From Romboutsia_C sp015668195 (GTDB lineage Bacteria > Bacillota > Clostridia > Peptostreptococcales > Peptostreptococcaceae), in contig NZ_JADPFC010000001.1 of assembly GCF_015668195.1 (NCBI RefSeq), positions 682,001 through 746,000 on the forward strand: DNA of 64,000 bases, read 5' to 3'. Positions 54,225-63,249 of this stretch are shown piece after piece. The translations under genes and the position numbers were made by a program. The notes under the pieces are model-generated. The model saw nothing but the letters and a program-made list of their open reading frames with translations. It was not told the DNA's origin and searched no databases. The stretch's first letter is position 1, and the number at the start of each line of letters is the position of its first letter.

Positions 54225-55151
54225 ATGGCACTATTTAGACATGTAAGAACTGAATTTTGGAAAGATGAAAAAGTATTAGAAGAGATGACACCAGAGGACA
54301 AGCTATTTTTCTTATATATTTTAACCAATACAAACACAACACAAATAGGAATATATAAAATACCTAAAAAGCAAATAGCATTTGAATGGGGGTACTCAGT
54401 AGAAAGTATAAATACACTTATAGATAGATTTGAAAATTACTACAAAATTATAAGATATAATCAACAAACACGTGAATTAGCCATAAGACGATGGGGAAAA
54501 TATAATTTAGTAAAAGGTGGAAAACCAATAATAGACTGTGTAAAAAAAGAAGTTAAGGAAGTTAAGGATAAGAGCCTATTAGCTTATATAGCACAACATA
54601 TAGATAAAGAAGAGATAAAAAGAGAGTTTGAAAAGTATATAGACGATACGTGTAACGATTCGTTGGATAGTATATCTACCATAGGTGGGCAAAAAGAAAA
54701 AGAAAAAGAAAATAAAAAAGAAGAAGAAAAAGAAAATGAAGGCTTATCGTATTCTTCATCTTTAAGTAAGTTTAAAAAATTATATGAAGAAAATGTAGGA
54801 CTTATAAATGGTATAGTAGCACAGTGGTTAATAGATATTACAGAAACTATAGATTATGAATTATTTAAAAGAGCTATAGAGATTGCTACAGATAGAGGTA
54901 AGTGTAACAAAGGATATGTAAATGGAATAATAAAGCAATGGAATGATAACAACATAAAAAGTTATAGTGATTTATTAGCATATGAAAAAAGCTTAAAAAA
55001 CAGGGGAGATAAATATGGAAAGAGTAGTAACAACTATAGAAACAATGAATATGCCACATATGATGAAGGAGAGGATGAAGACATTTATAGAAAGCCAACA
55101 CCAGAAGAAATCGCAGAAGTTGAACGAGAGTTTGGAAGGTTTAGAAGCTAA
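54225..55151 (+). CDS. DnaD-like phage replication initiation protein
   Basis: This protein has 308 residues. The first ~120 residues form a winged-helix region typical of phage replisome organisers (FRHVRTEFWKDEKVLEEMTPEDK, FFLYILTNTNTTQIGIYKI). A charged linker of Lys/Glu repeats leads to a DnaB_2/DnaD domain (YEENVGLINGIVAQWLIDITE, YVNGIIKQWNDNNIKSYSDL). It should load the replication machinery together with the DnaC-like ATPase encoded next. Its last 137 bp overlap that gene in another frame, an unusually long overlap. Confidence 0.87.
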   Translation: MALFRHVRTEFWKDEKVLEEMTPEDKLFFLYILTNTNTTQIGIYKIPKKQIAFEWGYSVESINTLIDRFENYYKIIRYNQQTRELAIRRWGKYNLVKGGKPIIDCVKKEVKEVKDKSLLAYIAQHIDKEEIKREFEKYIDDTCNDSLDSISTIGGQKEKEKENKKEEEKENEGLSYSSSLSKFKKLYEENVGLINGIVAQWLIDITETIDYELFKRAIEIATDRGKCNKGYVNGIIKQWNDNNIKSYSDLLAYEKSLKNRGDKYGKSSNNYRNNEYATYDEGEDEDIYRKPTPEEIAEVEREFGRFRS

Positions 55152-55833
55152 AGTTAGTGAGTATAGATGTGATAAGTGTAGAGATATGACCTTTATTATA
55201 GATGAAGGAGTTGCAATTCCTTGTGCATGTAGGCAAGTAAGAATAGCTGAAGATATTTTAATAAAAAGTGGTATAAGTGAAGAGTTTAGAAAAAAGAGAT
55301 TTAGCAACTTTGTTTATGATATAGAAAAACAAATTATATATGCTTATAAAGAAGCTTGTAATTATTCAAGAAACTTTAAAGACATTGAAAAGGATAGATG
55401 TAACTCTATAATGTTTATGGGACAAGTTGGGTGTGGTAAAACCCATCTTTCCCTGGCTATAGCTAATGAGCTTATGGATGAGGGGGTAGGTGTTGTGTAT
55501 ATGAGTTATAGGGAAGTTGTGACTAAACTTAAGCAAAATATTATGGATGAGGCTTATTATAATAGGGTGATGAACAGATATAAAAATGCTAGGGTGCTTT
55601 TGATTGATGATTTGTTTAAGGGCAGGATTAGTGATAGTGATGTTAATATTATCTTTGAGATTGTTAATCATAGGTATTTTAATAATTTGCCACTTATTGT
55701 TAGTTCGGAGAAGAGTGTTGAGGAACTTATAGGTATTGATGAGGCTATTGGTAGTAGGCTTATTGAAATGAGTAAAAATTATTTAGTAAAGATTATTGGA
55801 AAGAAATTGAATTTTAGAATATATGGAAAATAA
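55015..55833 (+). CDS. DnaC/DnaI-like helicase loader ATPase
   Basis: This protein has 272 residues. An N-terminal zinc-binding region with CDKCRDM and CACRQVR is followed by the AAA+ domain with Walker A GQVGCGKTH, Walker B VLLIDDLFK and sensor-like LIVSSEKS. It loads the replicative helicase. The ATG at 55015 has AGGGGAG upstream; a later ATG at 55075 is possible and would shorten the overlap with the DnaD-like gene. Codon choice shifts to more G/T-ending codons in the second half, unlike the neighbours, which hints at a separate origin. Confidence 0.9.
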   Translation: MERVVTTIETMNMPHMMKERMKTFIESQHQKKSQKLNESLEGLEAKVSEYRCDKCRDMTFIIDEGVAIPCACRQVRIAEDILIKSGISEEFRKKRFSNFVYDIEKQIIYAYKEACNYSRNFKDIEKDRCNSIMFMGQVGCGKTHLSLAIANELMDEGVGVVYMSYREVVTKLKQNIMDEAYYNRVMNRYKNARVLLIDDLFKGRISDSDVNIIFEIVNHRYFNNLPLIVSSEKSVEELIGIDEAIGSRLIEMSKNYLVKIIGKKLNFRIYGK

Positions 55834-55906
55834 AATTATAATTATAGGTTGAAATTTGTTATAATTAGAATCAGGGTATATAGACTAAACATAAGGGGAG
55901 ATTAAA

Positions 55907-56173
55907 ATGAACGAAAAATTAAAGCAAGAAGTAATGGATGAATTTATAAATTTATTTAAAGGACTTGATAAATGTGAAATGAAAAAAACGATTGAATACA
56001 TAGAAAAATTAATGGGAGGGGATCTAGCTGATTTAATAGAAAAAGGTAAAGAAGAAGGGATTCTTACAAAAGTAGAGATAGTAAATGCTTTTAAAAAAGC
56101 TAATCTTGATGAAGTACAAATGAACTACTTATATAATAGAATAGTTGATTTAGGAATAACAATAAGTGAATAA
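55907..56173 (+). CDS. Free-standing sigma-70 region 1.1-like protein
   Basis: This is an 88-residue acidic protein. The second half (residues ~40-88) follows the region 1.1 pattern of primary sigma factors: LIEKGKEEGILTKVEIVNAF, then LDEVQMNYLYNRIVDLGITI. That is, GK-x-x-G-x-LT-x-x-EI, and a final L-x-x-L/I-GI-x-I. The first half is helical and unassigned. Region 1.1 normally masks DNA-binding parts of sigma or occupies the RNA polymerase channel. A free copy beside phage genes might act on host polymerase. AAGGGGAG precedes the ATG. Confidence 0.65.
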   Translation: MNEKLKQEVMDEFINLFKGLDKCEMKKTIEYIEKLMGGDLADLIEKGKEEGILTKVEIVNAFKKANLDEVQMNYLYNRIVDLGITISE

Positions 56174-56196
56174 TATATAAAACTTAAGGAATATAA

Positions 56197-56228
56197 AAAA
56201 GACAGGCTTTAGTTGCCTGTCTTTTGAT
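56197..56228 (+). terminator. Intrinsic terminator
   Basis: AAAAGACAGGC and GCCTGTCTTTT form an 11-bp stem with TTTT, ending the rightward prophage-like transcript. Confidence 0.92.
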
Positions 56229-56330
56229 TTAGTAAGTCATTTTAAATATAAAAAGTACAAAATAGATTTATATTAGTAGGATATTTAGAGCATTTCCTAA
56301 AATGGAATAATTATACATTTATTATAATTA

Positions 56331-56477
56331 TTATTTCATACCAATAATAGTTTTAGATAATTCATTAATACTATCAGATAGAACCTAAAGCTTTCCCTCA
56401 ATCCTTACAAGTAAGTACATACTAAGGGCTATAGGAAAGCCAACAGAAGCTATAAGAGTTTGTAATTCAGAATTCAC
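56331..56477 (-). pseudogene. yvrJ: YvrJ-family gene with an in-frame TAG
   Basis: A 48-codon frame on the minus strand starts with GTG at 56477 (AAGGGA upstream) and reads VNSELQTLIASVGFPIALS, then MYLLVRIEGKL, TAG at codon 31, then VLSDSINELSKTIIGMK and a final stop. Both halves match the ~45-residue YvrJ family (one membrane helix, then a short amphipathic tail). It follows DUF1659 and DUF2922 genes, the standard YvrJ neighbours. A single base change would explain the stop; readthrough cannot be excluded. Confidence 0.78.
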
Positions 56478-56535
56478 AAAAACACATCCCTTCAATAAAT
56501 TAAAAGCTATGCTAAAAATAGCATAGCCTTATTAA

Positions 56536-56763
56536 CTATAAAACCAAGTCATACTCAGTAGTTCCAGTTTCAACAACCTTAGCTTCTACTAAAGATGCAA
56601 AGTTTTCTCCAGCTGGTTTAAAGATATTTTTAGAAAGTATAGTAGTCATAGCTGTTTTTATCTCTGTTTCAGTTAAATTTTCCCTAGGATCATCTACTGA
56701 TATAGAAACCTTCTTTCCAGATGTTGTCATAAAACTCATTAATAATTTCTTTGAAACTTCCAT
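56536..56763 (-). CDS. DUF2922 family protein
   Basis: This protein has 75 residues. The pattern KLLMSFMTTSGKKVSISVDDPRENLTETEI, partly quoted, with AMTTILSKNIF and a C-terminal AKVVETGTTEYDL is characteristic of DUF2922. Function is unknown. It occurs with DUF1659 and YvrJ genes in many Firmicutes, in that order, as here. GGAGGTG lies before the ATG. Confidence 0.9.
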   Translation of the reverse strand: MEVSKKLLMSFMTTSGKKVSISVDDPRENLTETEIKTAMTTILSKNIFKPAGENFASLVEAKVVETGTTEYDLVL

Positions 56764-56803
56764 AATACACCTCCATATAATTTAGATTTTAAATAATAAA
56801 TTT

Positions 56804-57028
56804 TTATTCTGATAATGTAGTATTGTCTATTATAGCTACTTCAAGTAGTGTATTGTTTTGAAGTGATGCTATAACAGCTCCAACAGAATATATATCATCA
56901 TTTGTTGCTGCTGGATCTACATTAGAGTAAGTTCTACTTTTTACTTTTGTTTTTCCAGTTACATCATCAAGCCCACAGTCAAATCTTATTTTTAATCCTG
57001 ATGGATTTTTAGTTGCAGTTACTGCCAT
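56804..57028 (-). CDS. DUF1659 family protein
   Basis: This protein has 74 residues: MAVTATKNPSGLKIRFDCG, then KVKSRTYSNVDPAATNDDIYSVGAVIASLQ, partly quoted, matching DUF1659. Function is unknown. It is the first gene of the DUF1659-DUF2922-YvrJ set and has a GGAGGAAT ribosome site. The 165-bp gap to the amidase holds two copies of CGACGTAGGG (57152 and 57181) and an AAATACCC/GGGTATTT dyad. Confidence 0.9.
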   Translation of the reverse strand: MAVTATKNPSGLKIRFDCGLDDVTGKTKVKSRTYSNVDPAATNDDIYSVGAVIASLQNNTLLEVAIIDNTTLSE

Positions 57029-57193
57029 AAGTATTCCTCCTTTGTTTTTATTGAAGTTTTATACTTCTTGATAATAAGTATAGGTAAACTTAGTTTTTAA
57101 AGATATTAAAGTTTTTTATGAAAATATTTAAATACCCGGGGGCTGAAAATGCGACGTAGGGTATTTTGAGTATGAAAGCACGACGTAGGGATA

Positions 57194-57859
57194 CTAGATT
57201 ATATAAGTGTCATTAAAGCCTTTGGATATTGCTTTATTTTTAAGGTTTACGGCATTAGTTTTATTTTTAAATGCTCCTATACATACTCTATAAAAATTCG
57301 CGTTGCTCATTTCATCTATTATTGATTTATCCACAAATGAAAGCAGTGTAGATGATATGGAGTCTGCTATGTCTTTTATATATTTAGGAGAAGATAAGTT
57401 ATTTTCAACAACAGAGTTTGATATAAAGTCTATTTCTATTAAAAGAGCAGGTATTTTAGTTTTTCTAAGTACAAAGAAGTCTTTTGATATTTTAACCCCT
57501 CGGTTAGATGTATTTATAGCTTTTGATAGGTTTGAGCATATGGTTTTAGCTAGGGGATATACTTTGCTGCTTTTATCATATACCCATACTTCACATCCTT
57601 TTGCTGATTTGTTAGTTGATGAGTTCATGTGAAGACTTATAAAGTAGTCACAGTTTGACTTGTTTGCTAGTTGGCTTCTATAGTCTAGGGAGTAGTATTT
57701 GTCAGTTTTTCTAGTTGTTATTACTTTTTCAAAAGCTTCTTCTAGGTTGTTTTTTATTATCATTCCTATTTTTAATACTGTATCACTTTCTTTGGTTGAG
57801 TTAGTTCCTAATGCTCCTGGGTCTTTACCACCATGTCCAAAGTCTAAGTACCATTTCAT
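57194..57859 (-). CDS. N-acetylmuramoyl-L-alanine amidase with SPOR-like end
   Basis: This cell-wall amidase (Amidase_3) has 221 residues. The zinc ligands are in LDFGHGGKDPGA (His), the internal FISLHMNSS (His), and the catalytic Glu in LLIEIDFISN. The last ~35 residues (NFYRVCIGAFKNKTNAVNLK and after) resemble a short SPOR-type peptidoglycan-binding unit. There is no signal peptide, as is common for phage lysins released through a holin. The ATG at 57859 has GGAGG upstream. It may be the endolysin of the prophage-like block. Confidence 0.9.
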   Translation of the reverse strand: MKWYLDFGHGGKDPGALGTNSTKESDTVLKIGMIIKNNLEEAFEKVITTRKTDKYYSLDYRSQLANKSNCDYFISLHMNSSTNKSAKGCEVWVYDKSSKVYPLAKTICSNLSKAINTSNRGVKISKDFFVLRKTKIPALLIEIDFISNSVVENNLSSPKYIKDIADSISSTLLSFVDKSIIDEMSNANFYRVCIGAFKNKTNAVNLKNKAISKGFNDTYII

Positions 57860-57977
57860 ATTATTTACCTCCATTATTTTTATTTACAATTTAAGATAAA
57901 CAATATAAAAAAGTATAATAAAGAATTTAAAATATTAGATAATTCTTATTCATAAATAAATATGTAGCTAGACCTAA

Positions 57978-58094
57978 TTGAATATAATAGTGAAGCATAG
58001 AGAATACAATGGTAACTATAAAGAGCTATCGAGAAAGTTTGGTATAAGTGAAGTACAAGTTAGAAATATCATCAATTCAAATATAACATATTAA
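57978..58094 (+). pseudogene. Remnant of a Mor-type helix-turn-helix protein
   Basis: A 38-codon frame reads VKHREYNGNYKELSRKFGIS then EVQVRNIINSN, matching the C-terminal HTH of Mor-like phage activators (F/Y-x-G-N-Y-x-E-L-x-x-K-x-G-I-S). The N-terminal part is missing and no ribosome site is seen. Its last 27 bases lie in the 77-bp duplicated segment. Confidence 0.55.
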
Positions 58095-58144
58095 ATACAA
58101 AGAGGAACGTTTCGTTCCTCTTTACTTGTAAACTTAAAATATAA
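58068..58144 (+). repeat. 77-bp exact duplicate, left of the N gap
   Basis: It begins ATCATCAATTCAAATATAAC and ends with the last base before the N-run. It is identical to 58245-58321. It contains the end of the HTH remnant and a terminator. Confidence 0.95.
58099..58123 (+). terminator. Terminator inside the 77-bp segment
   Basis: AAAGAGGAACG and CGTTCCTCTTT form an 11-bp stem around TTT. It is repeated at 58276-58300 in the second copy. Confidence 0.85.
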
Positions 58145-58244
58145 NNNNNNNNNNNNNNNNNNNNNNNNNNNNNNNNNNNNNNNNNNNNNNNNNNNNNNNN
58201 NNNNNNNNNNNNNNNNNNNNNNNNNNNNNNNNNNNNNNNNNNNN
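58145..58244. other. Assembly gap of 100 N
   Basis: Exactly 100 N bases, the usual scaffold placeholder for a gap of unknown size. Confidence 0.99.
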
Positions 58245-58321
58245 ATCATCAATTCAAATATAACATATTAAATACAAAGAGGAACGTTTCGTTCCTCTTT
58301 ACTTGTAAACTTAAAATATAA
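58245..58321 (+). repeat. 77-bp exact duplicate, right of the N gap
   Basis: It is identical to 58068-58144 and begins with the first base after the N-run. The 220 bp from 58322 to hsdR are AT-rich and hold only the probable hsd promoter region. Confidence 0.95.
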
Positions 58322-58541
58322 AAAAATCCTGGCAGAAATATATAATAATAAGCTTTAATACAATTTCTTCCAAATTAAAATAAAGAAAAATGAATTTAAA
58401 TATGTTAAAATAAAGTAAAATCTTAAATTAAGATTTTTAATGATAATTTTGTTAAAATATTATTGTATAAGAGTAATTGTCAACAAATAGATAATAGATA
58501 ATTATTTAGCATTATAAAATAAGTAACTTAAGGGGAGAACT

Positions 58542-61500
58542 ATGAGTAACTTTAACTTTCTAAATGAAAAATATCCAGAGCTTGCCAAGTTAGGCGAGTT
58601 TGCTGAAAAATACATATACCAAGACTCAAATACAGCTTTCATAAAGCTAGGAATATTTGGAGAAACAATAGTAAAATATATAATAAAACTAGAAGATATA
58701 GACGAAATATATATAAGTCATGACAAAAGTCAAATAAACAGAATAAAACTTCTAAAAAAAGAAGACCTACTACCAGAAGAAATAGAAAGCATATTACAAA
58801 TACTAAGAAAGAAAAGAAACCCAGCAGCACACGAAGGATACGAAAATGTAGAAGAGGCAAAAGTAAATTTAAGACTTGCACACAAACTAGCAAACTGGTT
58901 TATGGAAGTATATGGGGATTACTACTTTGAAGCACAAGAATTTGTAATGCCAGAGGAAAACAGCATAGAAAGTAGTAGTGAAAATCTAAAAAAACTAGAA
59001 GAAGAATATCAACAAAAAATAAAAGAATATGAAAATCAACTTAATAATCTAAAATCACTTAATGAAAATAAAACAGAAGACATAGCTAAAAAAGAAAAAT
59101 ATCTAAGAAAAGAACGCTCTAAAAAAATCGCTAAAAACATGGATTTAAGTGAAGAAGAAACAAGAATGATAATAGATGAACAACTAAGAAATGCAGGGTG
59201 GGAAGCAGACACTAAAAACTTAAGATATTCAAAAGGAACAAGACCTGTAAAAAACAAAAATATGGCAATAGCAGAATGGCCAACATCATCTAAATACAAA
59301 AAGAGTGGATATGTAGACTATGCACTATTTTGTGGAGAAAAATTAGTAGGATTTATAGAAGCTAAAAAATACTCACAAGATGTAGGTAGTCATATGATAG
59401 AAAATAAAATATATGCTAAAGGTGTAAAAGAAGAGCACATAGACTATGTAGTTGGCGGATGGGAAGAATACAACGTACCATTTTTATTTACATCAAATGG
59501 TAGAAAATATATAGAAGAAATAAAAGAAAAAAGTGGAGTACATTTTCTAGATTGTAGAAAGCCTACAAATAACCCTAAAGTACTTCAAAACTTCTACACA
59601 CCACAAAATATAATGGAACTTTTACAAAGTGACTTAGAAAAATCAAATGAAGAACTAGACAAACTATCATTTGACTTTTTACAAGATCCTAAAGGAGTAG
59701 GACTTAGATATTACCAAGTAGATGCCATAAAAGCAGTAGAACTTGCTATAAAAGAAGAAAAAGAATCAGCCCTTATAACAATGGCAACAGGAACAGGAAA
59801 AACAAGAACAGTACTAGGCCTTATATATAGACTACTTAAAACAAATAGATTTAAACGTATACTATTTTTAGTAGATAGAACAAGTTTAGGAAACCAAGCT
59901 AGTGAAACATTTGAAGAGGTGAAGATAACAGACTTATTAACACTTAATCAAATATACAACATAAACAAACTAGAAGATAAAAAAATAGACAAAGAAACAA
60001 AAGTACATATAGCAACAGTACAAGCAATGGTAAAACGTATAATGTACAATAGTGATGAATCTCAAATACCAGGAGTAGGAGATTATGACGCTATAATAGT
60101 AGACGAAGCTCATAGAGGATATATACTAGACAAAGAAGTATTAGAAGAAGAACTAGAATACAAAGATGAAAAAGACTTTTTAAGTAAATACAAAAAAGTA
60201 ATAGACTACTTTGATGCATTTAAAATAGCACTAACAGCAACACCAGCACTACATACTACACAAATATTTGGACCACCAGTATATAGTTATACATATAGAA
60301 ATGCAGTAATAGATGGATACTTAGTAGACCATGAACCACCACACATAATAAAAACAAAACTAAGTGAAGAAGGAATACACCTTAAAAAAGGACAAACTGT
60401 AGTAAAATATGATCCTGTAACAAAAGAAGTAATAAATGGTGCAGAACTTGAAGATGATGTAGAATTTGAAATAGATTCATTTAACAAAAGAATAATAGTA
60501 GAAAGTCATACAAGAGAAGCTTTAATGGAAGTGGCTAAATATATAAGTCCAGATGATGAAGGAAAAACACTAATATTTGCAACAAATGATTATCATGCAG
60601 ATATGATAGTTAGAATACTAAAAGAAATATATACAGAGCTACTAGGTGGAGTAGATGATGATAGCATATTAAAAATAACAGGAAAGTTAAAAGATCCTGA
60701 ACTTGCTATAAAACAATTTAAAAATGAGAAATATCCAAACATAGCAGTAACAGTAGATTTATTATCAACAGGAATAGACGTACCAAGAATAAATAAACTA
60801 GTCTTTTTAAGAAGGGTAAAATCAAGAATACTATATGAACAAATGCTAGGAAGAGCAACAAGACTTTGTGATGATATAGGAAAAACTCACTTTGAAATAT
60901 ATGACTGTGTAAAATTATACGAAGCACTAAAACACGTTACAACTATGAAACCAGTAGTAGTTGATAGTAAAGAAAGCTTTAAACAATTACAAGAACAACT
61001 AACTGGGGATATAAATATAGAAGCAAAGAAAAACATAGTAAATAAAGTAATAGCAAAACTACAAAGAAAGAAAAAACTAATAAAAGAAGAAGCAGTATTT
61101 AAATCATTAAGTGGAAATAAATCTCTAGCAGAGTTTATAAAAGAATTAAAAGAATTAGATACTCAAAGTGCTATAAAGACATTAATAGAAAATGACAAAC
61201 TAATAAGCTACTTAGATGAAAAAGCAATAAATAAAAATCTAATAATAGTAGCTAATGAAATAGATGAAGTAGTAGAACACACTAGAGGATATGGAAAAGG
61301 TAAAAGACCAGAAGATTATATAAATGAATTTGAAAACTATATAAAAGAAAACATGAATGAAATAGCAGCATTAAATGTATTATGTACAAAACCAAAGCAA
61401 ATGACTAGAAATGATTTAAAAGCTATAAAAGCAATACTTGATGATAATGGATTTAGTGAAGAATACCTAAAAACTGCATATAAAGATATGACAAACGAAG

Positions 61501-61817
61501 AAATAACAGCAGATATAATAGCTTTTATAAGACAAAAAGCAATAGGAAGCGCGCTTATGTCTAAAGAAGAACGAGTTAAAAAAGCTATGAGTAAAATAAA
61601 GAAAGAATTTAAATTTACACCACTTCAAGAAAAATGGCTACAAAAAATAGAGAAATATATGATAAAAGAAGTTATAATAGACAAAGAAGTATTTGAAATT
61701 GGTAACTTTAAAAGAGAAGGTGGATTTAAGAGATATAACACAGTATTTGATGATAAATTAGATGAAGTTATAGATAAATTAAAAGAGCATATGTTTAGTG
61801 ATAATGAATTAGCATAA
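58542..61817 (+). CDS. hsdR: Type I restriction enzyme, R subunit
   Basis: HsdR translocates and cuts unmethylated DNA as part of the R2M2S complex. The 1091-residue protein has an N-terminal DUF4145-like region (1-130) and a Glu/Lys coiled coil (~150-195). The PD-(D/E)xK nuclease shows VDYALF then FIEAKK (E273, K275). The SF2 helicase has Walker A ATGTGKTRT (from A415), DEAH (521-524), TATPALHT and motif VI YEQMLGRATR. A helical C-terminal region, the EcoEI_R type that docks on the methyltransferase, closes it. AGGGGAG precedes the ATG. hsdM starts 15 bp after its stop. Confidence 0.97.
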   Translation: MSNFNFLNEKYPELAKLGEFAEKYIYQDSNTAFIKLGIFGETIVKYIIKLEDIDEIYISHDKSQINRIKLLKKEDLLPEEIESILQILRKKRNPAAHEGYENVEEAKVNLRLAHKLANWFMEVYGDYYFEAQEFVMPEENSIESSSENLKKLEEEYQQKIKEYENQLNNLKSLNENKTEDIAKKEKYLRKERSKKIAKNMDLSEEETRMIIDEQLRNAGWEADTKNLRYSKGTRPVKNKNMAIAEWPTSSKYKKSGYVDYALFCGEKLVGFIEAKKYSQDVGSHMIENKIYAKGVKEEHIDYVVGGWEEYNVPFLFTSNGRKYIEEIKEKSGVHFLDCRKPTNNPKVLQNFYTPQNIMELLQSDLEKSNEELDKLSFDFLQDPKGVGLRYYQVDAIKAVELAIKEEKESALITMATGTGKTRTVLGLIYRLLKTNRFKRILFLVDRTSLGNQASETFEEVKITDLLTLNQIYNINKLEDKKIDKETKVHIATVQAMVKRIMYNSDESQIPGVGDYDAIIVDEAHRGYILDKEVLEEELEYKDEKDFLSKYKKVIDYFDAFKIALTATPALHTTQIFGPPVYSYTYRNAVIDGYLVDHEPPHIIKTKLSEEGIHLKKGQTVVKYDPVTKEVINGAELEDDVEFEIDSFNKRIIVESHTREALMEVAKYISPDDEGKTLIFATNDYHADMIVRILKEIYTELLGGVDDDSILKITGKLKDPELAIKQFKNEKYPNIAVTVDLLSTGIDVPRINKLVFLRRVKSRILYEQMLGRATRLCDDIGKTHFEIYDCVKLYEALKHVTTMKPVVVDSKESFKQLQEQLTGDINIEAKKNIVNKVIAKLQRKKKLIKEEAVFKSLSGNKSLAEFIKELKELDTQSAIKTLIENDKLISYLDEKAINKNLIIVANEIDEVVEHTRGYGKGKRPEDYINEFENYIKENMNEIAALNVLCTKPKQMTRNDLKAIKAILDDNGFSEEYLKTAYKDMTNEEITADIIAFIRQKAIGSALMSKEERVKKAMSKIKKEFKFTPLQEKWLQKIEKYMIKEVIIDKEVFEIGNFKREGGFKRYNTVFDDKLDEVIDKLKEHMFSDNELA

Positions 61818-61832
61818 GAAAGGAAAGACAAC

Positions 61833-63248
61833 ATGAACACACAAGAAATAGTAAACAAACTTTGGAACCTTTGTAACGTACTTAGAGATGATGGTATAAC
61901 ATATCATCAGTACGTTACAGAACTAACATACATTTTATTTTTAAAGATGGCAAAGGAAACAGGAGTAGAAGATAATATACCAGAAGGTTATAGATGGGGC
62001 GATTTAACAAAACTATCTGGTATAGAGCTTAAAAAGTTCTACAAAGAATTACTAACACATCTAGGAGAAGACTGTGATGGTAGAGTAAGGGAAATATACA
62101 ATGGAGCTTCAACAAACATAGAAGAGCCTAAAAACTTAGAAAAAATAATAAAAAGCATAGACGAACTAGACTGGTACTCAGCAAAAGAAGAAGGACTAGG
62201 AGACTTATACGAGGGACTACTTGAAAAAAATGCATCTGAGAAAAAATCAGGAGCAGGTCAGTACTTCACTCCAAGAGTACTAATAGATATTATGGTTAAA
62301 TTAATAGATCCAAAACCAGGAGAAAGATGTAATGACCCTGCATGTGGTACATTTGGATTTATGATAGCAGCAGACCATTATATAAAATCTAAAACAGATG
62401 ACTTATTTGATTTAGAATTAGATGAACAAGAATTCCAAAGAAATGAAGCATTCTCAGGATGTGAGTTAGTACATGATACGCATAGACTAGCTATGATGAA
62501 TGCTATGCTTCATGATATAGAAGGAAATATATACCTAGGAGATACATTATCAAACTTAGGTAAGCAAATGAAAAACTTAGATGTAGTACTATCTAACCCA
62601 CCATTTGGTACGAAAAAAGGTGGAGAGAGAACTACTCGTGATGACTTAGTTTATCAAACTTCAAACAAGCAGTTAAACTTTTTACAACATATATATAGAT
62701 CACTTAAAGCAGATGGAAAAGCAAGATGTGCAGTAGTTCTTCCTGATAATGTATTATTCCAAGAGGGTGATGGTACTAAGATTAGAACGGACTTAATGGA
62801 TAAGTGTAATTTACACACTATACTTAGACTTCCTACAGGAATTTTCTATGCACAAGGTGTTAAGACTAATGTGCTGTTCTTTACTAGAGGTGTTGATGAG
62901 AAGGAAAATACTAAGGATGTTTGGTTCTATGATTTAAGAACTAACATGCCTAACTTTGGTAAGACTAATCCACTTAAGGAAAGTCATTTTGATGATTTTG
63001 TTAAGGCTTATATGGCAGAGGATAGAGAAGCTATAGAGGATGAGAGATGGAATAAGATAAGCAGGGAAGAGATAAGAGAGAAAAATGATAATCTTGATTT
63101 AGGGCTTATTAAGGATGATAGTATACTAGATTATGAGGATTTGCCAGATCCTGTTGAAAGTGCTGAGGAAGCTGTTGCAAAGCTTGAGGAAGCTACTGAT
63201 TTACTTATGAGTGTTATTAAGGAATTAAAGGCTTTAGGTGGTGAGTAG
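61833..63248 (+). CDS. hsdM: Type I restriction-modification DNA methyltransferase
   Basis: HsdM is an N6-adenine methyltransferase that works with HsdS to protect host sites. The 471-residue protein has the N-terminal helical HsdM_N region (LWNLCNVLRDDGITYHQYV), the SAM motif NDPACGTFGF (from residue 167) and the catalytic NPPF at 255-258. The last third uses more G/T-ending codons (GAG, GTT, GAT) than the first two thirds, a shift that continues into hsdS. It lies 15 bp after hsdR and one base before hsdS. Confidence 0.97.
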   Translation: MNTQEIVNKLWNLCNVLRDDGITYHQYVTELTYILFLKMAKETGVEDNIPEGYRWGDLTKLSGIELKKFYKELLTHLGEDCDGRVREIYNGASTNIEEPKNLEKIIKSIDELDWYSAKEEGLGDLYEGLLEKNASEKKSGAGQYFTPRVLIDIMVKLIDPKPGERCNDPACGTFGFMIAADHYIKSKTDDLFDLELDEQEFQRNEAFSGCELVHDTHRLAMMNAMLHDIEGNIYLGDTLSNLGKQMKNLDVVLSNPPFGTKKGGERTTRDDLVYQTSNKQLNFLQHIYRSLKADGKARCAVVLPDNVLFQEGDGTKIRTDLMDKCNLHTILRLPTGIFYAQGVKTNVLFFTRGVDEKENTKDVWFYDLRTNMPNFGKTNPLKESHFDDFVKAYMAEDREAIEDERWNKISREEIREKNDNLDLGLIKDDSILDYEDLPDPVESAEEAVAKLEEATDLLMSVIKELKALGGE

Positions 63249-63249
63249 G

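Noticed and set aside
57128..57193. Short direct repeats CGACGTAGGG and the AAATACCC dyad as a CRISPR or att site
   Set aside because: There are only two short copies and no spacer structure. No CRISPR array is seen anywhere in the window.
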